In this document: one piece after another, positions 1-7,125 of the stretch
How positions within the stretch are numbered: the stretch's first letter is position 1
Layout of the letters: the number at the start of each line of letters is the position of its first letter
Origin: Bradyrhizobium sp. NAS96.2
GTDB taxonomy: Bacteria; Pseudomonadota; Alphaproteobacteria; Rhizobiales; Xanthobacteraceae
Length of the DNA: 43,103 bases
Direction of reading: 5' to 3'
NCBI RefSeq assembly: GCF_001908235.1
Contig: NZ_LGHK01000144.1
Span: forward strand, 1-43,103
Program-made: the position numbers and the translations under genes
Notes under the pieces: generated by a model
Seen by the model: only the letters and a program-made list of their open reading frames with translations
Databases searched by the model: none
Told to the model about the DNA's origin: nothing

Positions 1-319
1 TTTGAGTCTTATTGGCCGTGAATTTGACTCATGCAAAGCGATCCAGTCGTATTTGCGGGCTTGTTCACATCCCTCAACATTCTGCTCGGCGGGGACGGGC
101 AACTGGAATCTGCCGAAGGACTCAATTGGTTGCGTAGATCTGTGGCCAGCTTATGAAGAGACAAATCCACACTGCTTCACTATCATCCGTTCCATGGCGT
201 CGACTTATCCTTTTGCGGAGTGCTGTGAAGAAAGGGGCGAGATATACAGGGGCCTGGCGGCGGACCCGGATTCTCCTCCCCGACCTCCACAGGGATTCAC
301 AGAATAGACAGGGGTTCTG
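1..319. other. Non-coding region; candidate edge of the chromosomal replication origin
   Basis: No convincing gene is seen here; an open frame across it has no recognisable domain or start context. By my count GC is about 53% over 1–300, against 67% for a sample line inside the next gene. Six GANTC sites (the CcrM methylation motif of alphaproteobacteria) start at 4, 26, 106, 119, 269 and 294, where about one is expected by chance. Words two mismatches from the DnaA box TTATCCACA occur at 61–69 (TTGTTCACA), 163–171 (AAATCCACA) and 205–213 (TTATCCTTT), and on the reverse strand at 224–232. In Caulobacter and Rickettsia the origin lies next to hemE and a gene of the ppsR family, and ppsR follows here. 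The origin reading is inference; the left part lies outside the window. Confidence 0.4.
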
Positions 320-1156
320 GTGCCGACGACCTCCAATTATTTCCACCTGCATCTGGTGTCAGACTCGACCGGCGAGACGCTGATCACCGTGGCGCGCGCG
401 GTCGCCGCGCAATACGCCAACGTGACCGCGGTCGAGCACGTCTATCCGCTGGTGCGCAGCCAGAAGCAGCTCGATCGCGTGCTCGACGAGATCGAGGAAT
501 CGCCCGGCATCGTGCTGTTCACGCTGCTGGAGAAGGACCTGGTCGGCCGGCTCGAAGCCAAGTGCAAGGAAATCAACGTTCCGAGCCTGTCGATCATCGG
601 GCCGGTGATGCAATTGTTCGAGGCGTATCTGGGCGCCGCGACCACTGGCCGCGTCGGCGCGCAGCACGTGCTGAACGCAGAATATTTCAGCCGGATCGAC
701 GCGCTGAATTACACGATGATCCATGACGACGGTCAGCATGTCGAAGGCCTCGAGGAGGCCGACGTCGTGCTGGTCGGTGTGTCCCGCACCTCGAAGACCC
801 CGACCTCGATCTATCTCGCCAACCGCGGCATCAGAACTGCAAACGTACCTCTGGTGCCGGGTATCCCGCTGCCGCACCAGCTCGAGACCCTGAAGAAGCC
901 ATTGGTGGTCAGCCTACATGCGACGCCGGAACGGTTGATCCAGGTCCGGCAGAATCGCCTGCTCACCATGGGCGACCGTGACAATGACACCTACATCGAC
1001 AAGCAGGCGGTGGCAGACGAGGTTGCGTTTGCCCGGCGGCTGAGCGCGAAGTTCAACTGGGCCTTGCTCGACGTGACGCGTCGCTCGATCGAGGAGACGG
1101 CCGCCGCGATCTTGAAGCTCTACAATGACCGCCAGCGCGCCCGGCCGTCGGAATGA
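320..1156 (+). CDS. ppsR: Pyruvate, phosphate dikinase regulatory protein (DUF299/PPSR family)
   Basis: The predicted 278-residue protein has the usual length of the family. These are bifunctional serine/threonine kinases and Pi-dependent phosphorylases that switch pyruvate phosphate dikinase or PEP synthase off and on using ADP and Pi. The N-terminus has the family signature HLVSDSTGET (residues about 11–20), and the nucleotide-binding loop GVSRTSKT is at about 153–160, followed by PTSIYLA. The start is GTG at 320, preceded by a GGGG purine run. The gene follows the putative origin region and runs directly into maf, with only 10 bases between the ppsR stop and the maf start. Family assignment is firm; whether the target is PPDK or PEP synthase cannot be read from the sequence. 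Confidence 0.93.
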   Translation: MPTTSNYFHLHLVSDSTGETLITVARAVAAQYANVTAVEHVYPLVRSQKQLDRVLDEIEESPGIVLFTLLEKDLVGRLEAKCKEINVPSLSIIGPVMQLFEAYLGAATTGRVGAQHVLNAEYFSRIDALNYTMIHDDGQHVEGLEEADVVLVGVSRTSKTPTSIYLANRGIRTANVPLVPGIPLPHQLETLKKPLVVSLHATPERLIQVRQNRLLTMGDRDNDTYIDKQAVADEVAFARRLSAKFNWALLDVTRRSIEETAAAILKLYNDRQRARPSE

Positions 1157-1166
1157 TCGTCTTGCC

Positions 1167-1775
1167 ATGAGCATCTGGCGTGGCCCGCAGAAGCTGATCC
1201 TGGCGTCGCAAAGCCGCGCGCGGAAAATGCTGCTTGAAAACGCCGGCCTCGATTTCGAGGCGCTGCCGGCCGATATCGACGAACGCGCGGTGCAGAAGAA
1301 TTCCGGCCTTTCGGCGCCGGGAGAAATTGCATCGCTGCTGGCGCGCGAGAAGGCGCTGTTCGTCTCAAGGCAGAAACCCGGCCAATACGTCGTCGGTGCC
1401 GACCAGACGCTGGCGCTGGGTGAGCAGATGTTCAGCAAGCCTGCCGGCCGCGCGCAGGCCGCCGAACAGCTCGGCCTGCTCGCCGGACAGACCCACGCGC
1501 TGCACTCGGCGGTTTCGGTCGCACGCGATGGCAAAGCCCTGTTCAACGACGTGAGCGTCGCCCGGATGACGATGCGGCGGCTCGCTGCCGGCGAGATCGA
1601 GGCCTATCTCGACCAGGCCGGGGAGGCGGTGACGACCAGCGTCGGCGCATATCAGCTCGAAGGTCTCGGCGTACATCTGTTCGAGCGGATCGAAGGCGAC
1701 CATTTCACCATCCTCGGCCTGCCGCTATTGTCGCTGCTCGCATTCCTGCGCCGCGAGGGGCTGCTCGCGGTGTGA
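1167..1775 (+). CDS. maf: Maf-family nucleoside triphosphate pyrophosphatase
   Basis: A 202-residue protein starting MSIWRGPQKLILASQSRARK. The LASQSRARK segment matches the conserved Maf N-terminal loop, usually written S-x-S-P-R-R, and VVGADQTLAL in the middle carries the conserved acidic metal-binding position. Maf proteins hydrolyse non-canonical or modified nucleoside triphosphates to monophosphates. ATG at 1167 is chosen over an in-frame ATG at 1125, which would overlap ppsR and add 14 residues lacking family similarity. The basic residue replacing proline in the loop is common in the alphaproteobacterial subgroup. Only 44 bases separate it from coaE. Exact substrate preference (dTTP/UTP or m7GTP type) is not decided here. 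Confidence 0.9.
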   Translation: MSIWRGPQKLILASQSRARKMLLENAGLDFEALPADIDERAVQKNSGLSAPGEIASLLAREKALFVSRQKPGQYVVGADQTLALGEQMFSKPAGRAQAAEQLGLLAGQTHALHSAVSVARDGKALFNDVSVARMTMRRLAAGEIEAYLDQAGEAVTTSVGAYQLEGLGVHLFERIEGDHFTILGLPLLSLLAFLRREGLLAV

Positions 1776-1819
1776 GATGCCGAGGCGAGGCGACGAGATA
1801 CTGAACCGATGTTGATCAA

Positions 1820-2419
1820 ATGCTGATTCTGGGACTGACCGGCTCGATCGGGATGGGGAAATCCACCACGGCCAAACTGTTCATGGAGGCCGGCGTGCCG
1901 GTGTACGACGCCGATGCCGCCGTGCATCAGCTCTATGAGGGCGAAGCCGCGCCGGCGATCGAGGCCGCCTTTCCCGGCACCACTGCCGGCGGCAAGGTCG
2001 ACCGCGCGAAGCTCTCGGCGCGCGTGGTGCGAGACGCGGTGGCGATCAAACAGCTCGAGCAGATCGTGCATCCGATGCTCGGTGCATCGCGCCAGAAATT
2101 CTTCGCCGACGCAGAAGCCGCCGGCGCACCCATCGTCGTCCTCGACATCCCGCTGCTATTCGAGACCGGCGGCGAGAAGCGCGTCGATGCGGTCGTCGTC
2201 GTCACCACCTCGCCGGAACTGCAGCGCGAGCGCGTGCTGGCGCGCGGCACCATGGATGCCGCCAAGCTCGATGCCATCATCGCCAAGCAGATGCCGGACG
2301 CCGAGAAGCGCAAGCGCGCCGATTTCATAGTGGATACTTCGCACGGGCTTGATCCCGTGCGGGCGCGCATTCGCGACATTCTGGCCGAGGTTGTTAAGAT
2401 GCCGCAGCGGCGAGCCTGA
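1820..2419 (+). CDS. coaE: Dephospho-CoA kinase
   Basis: A 199-residue protein of standard length that phosphorylates dephospho-CoA, the last step of coenzyme A synthesis. The P-loop GLTGSIGMGKST lies at residues 5–16. The CoA-domain lid region follows, with DADAAVHQLY around 30–39 and the VLDIPLLFETGGE segment around 110–122, both characteristic of CoaE. The start is ATG at 1820. An earlier ATG at 1809 is in another frame. It lies between maf and dnaQ with short gaps, so the three are probably one transcription unit. In many Rhizobiales aroE sits between maf and coaE; it is absent here. Confidence 0.95.
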   Translation: MLILGLTGSIGMGKSTTAKLFMEAGVPVYDADAAVHQLYEGEAAPAIEAAFPGTTAGGKVDRAKLSARVVRDAVAIKQLEQIVHPMLGASRQKFFADAEAAGAPIVVLDIPLLFETGGEKRVDAVVVVTTSPELQRERVLARGTMDAAKLDAIIAKQMPDAEKRKRADFIVDTSHGLDPVRARIRDILAEVVKMPQRRA

Positions 2420-2448
2420 TTCGCCCGCGTTCCGGATTACCTCACGTC

Positions 2449-3171
2449 ATGCGCGAAATCGTCCTCGATACCGAAACCACTGGCCTCGATCCGCTGCGCG
2501 GCGACCGGCTAGTCGAGATCGGCTGTGTCGAGATCTTCAACCGCATGCCGACGGGACAGACCTATCACGTCTACATCAATCCCGAACGCGACATGCCGGC
2601 GGAAGCGTTCGCGGTGCATGGCCTGTCGACCGAGTTCCTGGCTTCCAAGCCGCTGTTCACTGAAGTGGTCGACGAGTTCCTGGCCTTCATCGGCGATACG
2701 CCGCTGGTGATCCATAACGCGTCCTTCGACATCAGCTTCATCAACGCCGAGCTCGACCGCATCAAGCGCAAGGCGATTCCGAAGGACCGGCTGGTCGATA
2801 CGCTGCTGCTGGCGCGACGCAAGCACCCTGGCGTGTCGAACCGGCTCGACGATCTCTGCTCGCGCTATCAGATCGACAATTCCCGCCGCACCAAGCACGG
2901 CGCCTTGCTCGACGCCGAGCTGCTGGCCGAGGTCTATATCGACCTGATCGGGGCCCGGCAGTCGCAGCTCATCCTGGCGTCGGAAACATCGGATGCGCGG
3001 GCGGGCGGCTATGGCGATTCGCCGCGGCGGCAGCGCGAGACCCCGCTGGTGGCGCGGGTGACTGACGCGGATCGCGAAGCCCACCGGGCGTTCGTTACCA
3101 CGCTCGGCGACAAGCCGATCTGGAACGATTATTTGCCGCCGCCAGCGCCCGCTGCAGCCCCGGCGGCGTAG
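2449..3171 (+). CDS. dnaQ: DNA polymerase III epsilon subunit (3'-5' proofreading exonuclease)
   Basis: A 240-residue DEDDh exonuclease. ExoI is DTETTGLDP with catalytic Asp7 and Glu9. ExoII is HNASFDISF near residue 91, and ExoIII is the HGALLDAELLAEVY stretch near 155, supplying the DEDDh histidine and aspartate. It proofreads as part of the polymerase III core together with the alpha subunit. The C-terminal part past residue 180 is variable and ends in an alanine/proline-rich tail, where the alpha-binding segment normally lies. The start is ATG at 2449, 29 bases after coaE. The gene is followed by a palindromic repeat and then the convergent secB. Confidence 0.94.
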   Translation: MREIVLDTETTGLDPLRGDRLVEIGCVEIFNRMPTGQTYHVYINPERDMPAEAFAVHGLSTEFLASKPLFTEVVDEFLAFIGDTPLVIHNASFDISFINAELDRIKRKAIPKDRLVDTLLLARRKHPGVSNRLDDLCSRYQIDNSRRTKHGALLDAELLAEVYIDLIGARQSQLILASETSDARAGGYGDSPRRQRETPLVARVTDADREAHRAFVTTLGDKPIWNDYLPPPAPAAAPAA

Positions 3172-3191
3172 ATCAAGACTACACTATATCC

Positions 3192-3295
3192 CCGTCATCC
3201 TTGAGGAGCCGCGAAGCGGCGTCTCGAAGGATGAACGGCCCGGCCGGTGGCCGTCGACCCTTCGAGACGCGCTGCGCGCTCCTCAAGGATGACGG
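3192..3295. repeat. Palindromic intergenic repeat, family C copy 1
   Basis: A long inverted repeat. The outer arms, 3192–3208 and 3279–3295, are perfect 17-base complements (CCGTCATCCTTGAGGAG with its complement), and inner GTCTCGAAGG/CCTTCGAGAC arms extend the pairing. It lies between the convergent ends of dnaQ and secB. A second copy with the same layout is at 42889–42991. Elements of this kind are abundant between genes in Bradyrhizobium. It could fold as a long hairpin in either transcript and may protect or terminate both messages. Confidence 0.88.
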
Positions 3296-3337
3296 ATTAC
3301 ACGTCGCCAAGCGGTGCGCTTGTTCTCGAGCTGTGGA

Positions 3338-3826
3338 TCAGCTCGGCTTGGCGCCGGATGCGGCCTGGGCGGCTGCCTGGCGTTCCATGTTCTGACGGTA
3401 GAGACCGACGAAGTCGACGGGGTCGAGCAGCAAGGGCGGGAAGCCGCCGTCGCGCACCGAGGTCGCGACGATCTCGCGGGCGAACGGGAACAGCAGCCGC
3501 GGGCACTCGATCATGACCAGCGGGTGCAGGTTCTCCTTCGGCACGTTCACGATCCGGAAGACGCCGGCATAGGCGAGATCGAAGCTGAACATCACCTTGC
3601 CGCCGGTCTCGGCCTTGCCCTCGATCGAGAGGACCACCTCGTACTCGTTCTCGGACAGGTTGTTGGCGCCGACATTGATCTGGATGTTGATCGCCGGCTG
3701 CTGTTGCTGCTGGCCGAGCGAGGCCGGCGCGTTCGGGTTCTCGAACGACAGGTCCTTGGTGTACTGCGCCAGCACGTTGAGCTGGGGAGCGGCCTGTTCG
3801 ACGGGGGCGCCGTTGCCATTGGTCAT
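3338..3826 (-). CDS. secB: Protein-export chaperone SecB
   Basis: A 162-residue protein starting MTNGNGAPVEQAAPQLNVLAQYTKDLSFENPNAP (quoted in two parts: MTNGNGAPVEQAAPQ, then LNVLAQYTKDLSFENP). SecB is a tetrameric cytosolic chaperone that keeps preproteins unfolded and hands them to SecA. YTKDLSFENP at the start of the core, then GKVMFSFDLAYAGVFRI and CPRLLFPFAREIV, are hallmark SecB segments. ATG at 3826 is preceded by AGGAGA and is preferred to a start 16 residues further upstream. It is transcribed divergently from the Tim44-like gene across 420 bases and converges on dnaQ. The C-terminal tail is rich in alanine and glutamine. Confidence 0.95.
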   Translation of the reverse strand: MTNGNGAPVEQAAPQLNVLAQYTKDLSFENPNAPASLGQQQQQPAINIQINVGANNLSENEYEVVLSIEGKAETGGKVMFSFDLAYAGVFRIVNVPKENLHPLVMIECPRLLFPFAREIVATSVRDGGFPPLLLDPVDFVGLYRQNMERQAAAQAASGAKPS

Positions 3827-4246
3827 GAAATGTCTCCTGGAGCAGCGCTCGATGGACAGGATGTCCGACGGCACGCGTTAAGGTTTGGAAATGCCGATGC
3901 CGGGCGAGTGGCTATCATAGGCCCGGCTCGGTCCACAAGGACGACGAGCGCGCGCGCCCTCGGGCCTTGCTGCCAAATCTGCGGCGAAAGGCGCGCGAGC
4001 GCAACTCTGCCCAATCTCTTAACGGCTTCCTAAATTATTGAAGATGCGCGATTTCCTGAAAGGAACGGGTTTCCCCCCGGGGTTAAAACGCGCTACACTT
4101 GCCCGTGCCAAAAAGCGCCATTGGCCGGGCATAGTTTCGTGCCTACATGCTGCGGACTTAATCGGTGATGTAATCTCTGCCGTTCCCGACCGGGAACGCT
4201 TTGATGCCCGGCCCGTTGCCGGCAGAGACCAGAAAGCGAACCCGAC
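3827..4246. other. 420-base divergent intergenic region between secB and the Tim44-like gene
   Basis: No supportable gene is seen. Many Rhizobiales have an fxsA gene near here, but no reading frame in this stretch resembles it. The region must hold the secB promoter (leftward) and the promoter of the timA–mltA–smr run (rightward). The only clear structure is a perfect palindrome at 4181–4198. A GC-rich patch lies around 3940–4000 and an AT-richer patch around 4015–4040. Confidence 0.7.
4181..4198. promoter_or_regulatory. Perfect 8+8 palindrome upstream of the Tim44-like gene
   Basis: CGTTCCCG, two bases (AC), then CGGGAACG form an uninterrupted palindrome ending 48 bases before the GTG start at 4247. 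It could be an operator for a dimeric regulator or a leader hairpin. No regulator is suggested by the motif alone. Confidence 0.4.
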
Positions 4247-4951
4247 GTGGATATCTACACCATCATCTTCCTGGCGCTGGCTGTGTTTATCTTCCTGCGC
4301 CTGCGCAGCGTTCTCGGACAGCGCACGGGAAGCGAGCGGCCGCCGTATGATCGTGCAGCACCCAACGTCCTGCAGCGCGGCCAGGATAACAACGTCGTGC
4401 CGATCCCGGGATCGGTGATTGATCAGCCGGCGCCGGCCGCGCCTGCCGAGCCCGTCGAGCCGACCGAACGCTGGAAGGGTATCGCCGAACCCGGCACGCC
4501 GCTGGCGCAGGGTCTCGACGCGGTCGCCACCCAGGATTCCTCGTTCGATCCGCGGCATTTCCTGTCGGGCGCCCGCTCGGCCTATGAAATGATTGTGCTG
4601 GCCTTCGCCAATGGCGATCGCCGCGCGCTGCGCGACCTGCTCTCCACCGAGGTCTATGAGAGCTTCGAGGCCGCGATCAAGGAACGCGAGAAGCACGAGC
4701 AGAAAACCGAGACGCGGTTCGTCTCGATCGACAAGGCCGAGATCGTCAGCGCGGAAACGCGCGATCGCTCGACCCAGCTGACCGTCCGATTCGTGTCGCA
4801 GATGATCTCGGTCACCCGCGACAAGGCGGGAACCATCGTCGACGGCAGCCCGGACAAGGTGGCCGACATCACCGACATCTGGACATTCGCCCGCGACTCG
4901 ACTTCCCGCGATCCGAATTGGAAGCTGGTTGGCACTGGAAGCGCTCACTAG
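4247..4951 (+). CDS. timA: Tim44/TimA-family membrane-associated protein
   Basis: A 234-residue protein. One N-terminal membrane segment (IYTIIFLALAVFIFLRL, about residues 3–19) precedes a proline/alanine-rich linker (about 55–80). The C-terminal Tim44-like domain (about 100–234) opens with GARSAYEMIVLAFANGDRRALRDLL. Tim44 is the mitochondrial import-motor adaptor; the bacterial homologue is a membrane-anchored putative adaptor whose role is poorly defined. The start is GTG at 4247, giving the membrane segment directly at the N-terminus. The mltA start overlaps its end, which suggests translational coupling and a possible envelope role. The symbol is used for bacterial Tim44-like proteins by analogy. 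Confidence 0.88.
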   Translation: MDIYTIIFLALAVFIFLRLRSVLGQRTGSERPPYDRAAPNVLQRGQDNNVVPIPGSVIDQPAPAAPAEPVEPTERWKGIAEPGTPLAQGLDAVATQDSSFDPRHFLSGARSAYEMIVLAFANGDRRALRDLLSTEVYESFEAAIKEREKHEQKTETRFVSIDKAEIVSAETRDRSTQLTVRFVSQMISVTRDKAGTIVDGSPDKVADITDIWTFARDSTSRDPNWKLVGTGSAH

Positions 4952-6536
4952 ACATCTCAGCTACGGCCGCCTCGCGATCGCGTGCTGCGCGCTCGCGGTT
5001 GTGTGCTCCACCGCGGCGATTGCCGCGCGCTACAGGTCGAGCCGGCACCCGCCGCCTCGGCACGAGCGTATCCACCCGATCCCATATCCCAATCTGGAAT
5101 TGCCGCTGCAGGTCAGCGGCAGCCAGTATGAGCCGCTCGCCTGGGCCAGTGTCGCCGGCTGGGGCGACGACGATCATCTCGCGGCATACAAGGCGTTTCG
5201 CACCAGCTGCAAGCCGATCGCCGCCCAGCAGGGTGCGCCCGCGGAGTCGAAAGCGCTCGGCAGCTCGCTGCGCGATCCCTGCCGGATCGCCAAGGGGCTC
5301 GATCTCGGCGACGGCGCCAAAGCGAAGGAATTCTTCGAGCAGAATTTCGTGCCGCTGCGCATCTCGCGGCTCGGCGAGGATGCCGGCTTCGTCACCGGCT
5401 ATTACGAGCCGGTGCTGGAGGGCTCGAAGACCCAGACCGACGTCTACAATGTTCCGGTCTACCGCCGGCCGTCCAACCTGTTCGTGCGCGGCAAGACGCA
5501 GGCGTCGGTCGGCCTGCCCAACAGCGGACCGGTGTATCGCAAGATCGGCCGGCGCAAGCTCGTGCCCTATTACGACCGCGCCCAGATCGAGGACGGCGCG
5601 ATCGCCGGCCGCGGGCTCGAGATCTGCTGGCTGAAGAGCCAGACCGATCTGTTGTTCGCGCAGATCCAGGGCTCGGCGCGGATCAAGTTTGAGGACGGCA
5701 CCACGCTGCGCATCAATTACGATGCGCATAACGGCTATCCCTATACGCCGGTCGGGCGCGTCCTGATCGACCGCGGCATCATCCCGAGGGATCAGATGTC
5801 GATGCAGAAGATCAGGGAGTGGATGGAGCAGAACCCTGACGGCGCCAACGAGGTGCGGCGGCAGAACCGCGCCTACGTGTTCTTCCGCGAGGTGCCGCTG
5901 TCGGACAAGGACGAAGCCGTCGGCGCGCAGGGCGTGCCGCTGACGCCGGGCCGCTCGATCGCGGTCGACAAGGCGCTGCATGTCTACGGCACACCGTTCT
6001 TCATCGCAGGCCAATTGCCGATCGAATCCGAGCAGTCGAAGACGCCGTTCCACCGGCTGATGATCGCGCAGGACACGGGCTCGGCGATCGTCGGCCCGGC
6101 GCGCGCCGATCTCTATTTCGGCGCTGGCGCCGACGCCGGAAAGGTCTCGGGCCGGCTGCGGCACAATATGCAGTTCGTGATGCTGGTCCCGAAGGGTCTC
6201 GATCCCGTCGCACGCGGCCACAAGCTGCCGATCCCTGACGAGCGACCGTCCGCCAAGATCGCAAAGCTGTTTCCGCAGACCGATCCGGCAAAGGACAAGC
6301 CGGCGGCGAAGCCTGCTGACGTGCCGACGGCGACGGTCGCCAAGGCCGGCAGCAAGGACGCGGCCAAGAACGCGGCCACGAAGGATGCCGCGCCCGCCGC
6401 TTCTCCGGCGACAACCCCTGTCGCGCAGGCCGCACCTGTGGCAGAACCGGTGCCGTTGCCGGTCGCCCGGCCCGACATTCCGCAGCAACCGGAGAAGCGG
6501 CGCTACAGGCGCTATCGCCATCACCGCGAGCAATGA
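4929..6536 (+). CDS. mltA: Membrane-bound lytic murein transglycosylase A
   Basis: A 535-residue protein with an N-terminal signal or anchor (about residues 14–33, AIACCALAVVCSTAAIAA), the MltA domain (about 120–330, including FVTGYYEPVLEGS) and the C-terminal 3D domain with AQDTGSAIVGPARADLYFG, which carries the catalytic aspartate. It cleaves glycan strands of murein, forming 1,6-anhydro products. The best-fitting start is TTG at 4929, overlapping timA by 23 bases; a later start would cut into the signal segment. After the 3D domain comes an unusual tail of about 100 residues, mostly Ala, Lys, Pro and Val, ending in a basic RRYRRYRHHRE patch. The stop overlaps the Smr gene as ATGA. Confidence 0.92.
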   Translation: MALEALTRHLSYGRLAIACCALAVVCSTAAIAARYRSSRHPPPRHERIHPIPYPNLELPLQVSGSQYEPLAWASVAGWGDDDHLAAYKAFRTSCKPIAAQQGAPAESKALGSSLRDPCRIAKGLDLGDGAKAKEFFEQNFVPLRISRLGEDAGFVTGYYEPVLEGSKTQTDVYNVPVYRRPSNLFVRGKTQASVGLPNSGPVYRKIGRRKLVPYYDRAQIEDGAIAGRGLEICWLKSQTDLLFAQIQGSARIKFEDGTTLRINYDAHNGYPYTPVGRVLIDRGIIPRDQMSMQKIREWMEQNPDGANEVRRQNRAYVFFREVPLSDKDEAVGAQGVPLTPGRSIAVDKALHVYGTPFFIAGQLPIESEQSKTPFHRLMIAQDTGSAIVGPARADLYFGAGADAGKVSGRLRHNMQFVMLVPKGLDPVARGHKLPIPDERPSAKIAKLFPQTDPAKDKPAAKPADVPTATVAKAGSKDAAKNAATKDAAPAASPATTPVAQAAPVAEPVPLPVARPDIPQQPEKRRYRRYRHHREQ

Positions 6537-7123
6537 AACGACCCGCGCCGATCCCTGATCTATCCGCTCCGTCGCGGCGCAAGCGCGCGCTGAGCGAGGA
6601 GGAGCGCGTGCTGTGGGAGAGCGTGGCGAAACAGGTCAAGCCGCTGCGCAAGAAACCGGCCGCTGCGAAAGCCCATGCCGTCGCGGCTGACCCGGCCACC
6701 CATCACGCCGCAGCCAAACCGATCCCGGTCAAGCCGGTGGCGTCGGTCAAGGCCGCGCCGGCGCCGCGTCCGCATGTGCCGCCGCTGGCGCCGATCGGCC
6801 GCCGCGACCGTGCAAAGCTGTCGCGCGGCCGGCAGGAGATCGATGCGCGGCTCGATCTGCACGGCATGACCCAGATGCGCGCGCATCGCATGCTGTTCGC
6901 CTTCCTGCAGCGCGCCCACTCTGACGGGCTCACCTTCGTGCTCGTCATCACGGGCAAGGGCAAGGTCGGTGGTCTCGAGTCCGAGCGCGGCGTGCTGCGC
7001 CGCCAGGTGCCGGAATGGCTCAGCCTGCCGGAATTCCGCTCGCTGGTGGTCGGCTTCGAGGAAGCGCATATCGGCCATGGCGGCGAGGGCGCGCTCTATG
7101 TGCGCGTCCGGCGCGCGCGCTGA
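6533..7123 (+). CDS. Smr-domain protein
   Basis: A 196-residue protein. The N-terminal half (1–100) is basic and low in complexity, rich in Lys, Ala and Pro. The C-terminal Smr domain (about 105–196) shows LDLHGMTQMRAH and ITGKGKVGG, the two signature motifs of the family; the DLHG histidine is typical of Smr domains with nuclease activity. Smr domains occur in MutS2 and in stand-alone proteins that act on branched DNA or on RNA, including ribosome-rescue endonucleases. The ATG overlaps the mltA stop by four bases, so it is probably translated with mltA. The next gene converges two bases after its stop. The substrate is not readable from the sequence. Confidence 0.88.
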   Translation: MKRPAPIPDLSAPSRRKRALSEEERVLWESVAKQVKPLRKKPAAAKAHAVAADPATHHAAAKPIPVKPVASVKAAPAPRPHVPPLAPIGRRDRAKLSRGRQEIDARLDLHGMTQMRAHRMLFAFLQRAHSDGLTFVLVITGKGKVGGLESERGVLRRQVPEWLSLPEFRSLVVGFEEAHIGHGGEGALYVRVRRAR

Positions 7124-7125
7124 AT

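Noticed and set aside
2..307. An open frame of 101 codons at the left edge
   Set aside because: No domain, no ribosome-binding site, composition unlike the coding DNA, and it covers the putative origin edge.
3827..4246. fxsA gene, expected near secB in many Rhizobiales
   Set aside because: No frame in the 420-base gap shows the FxsA membrane pattern.
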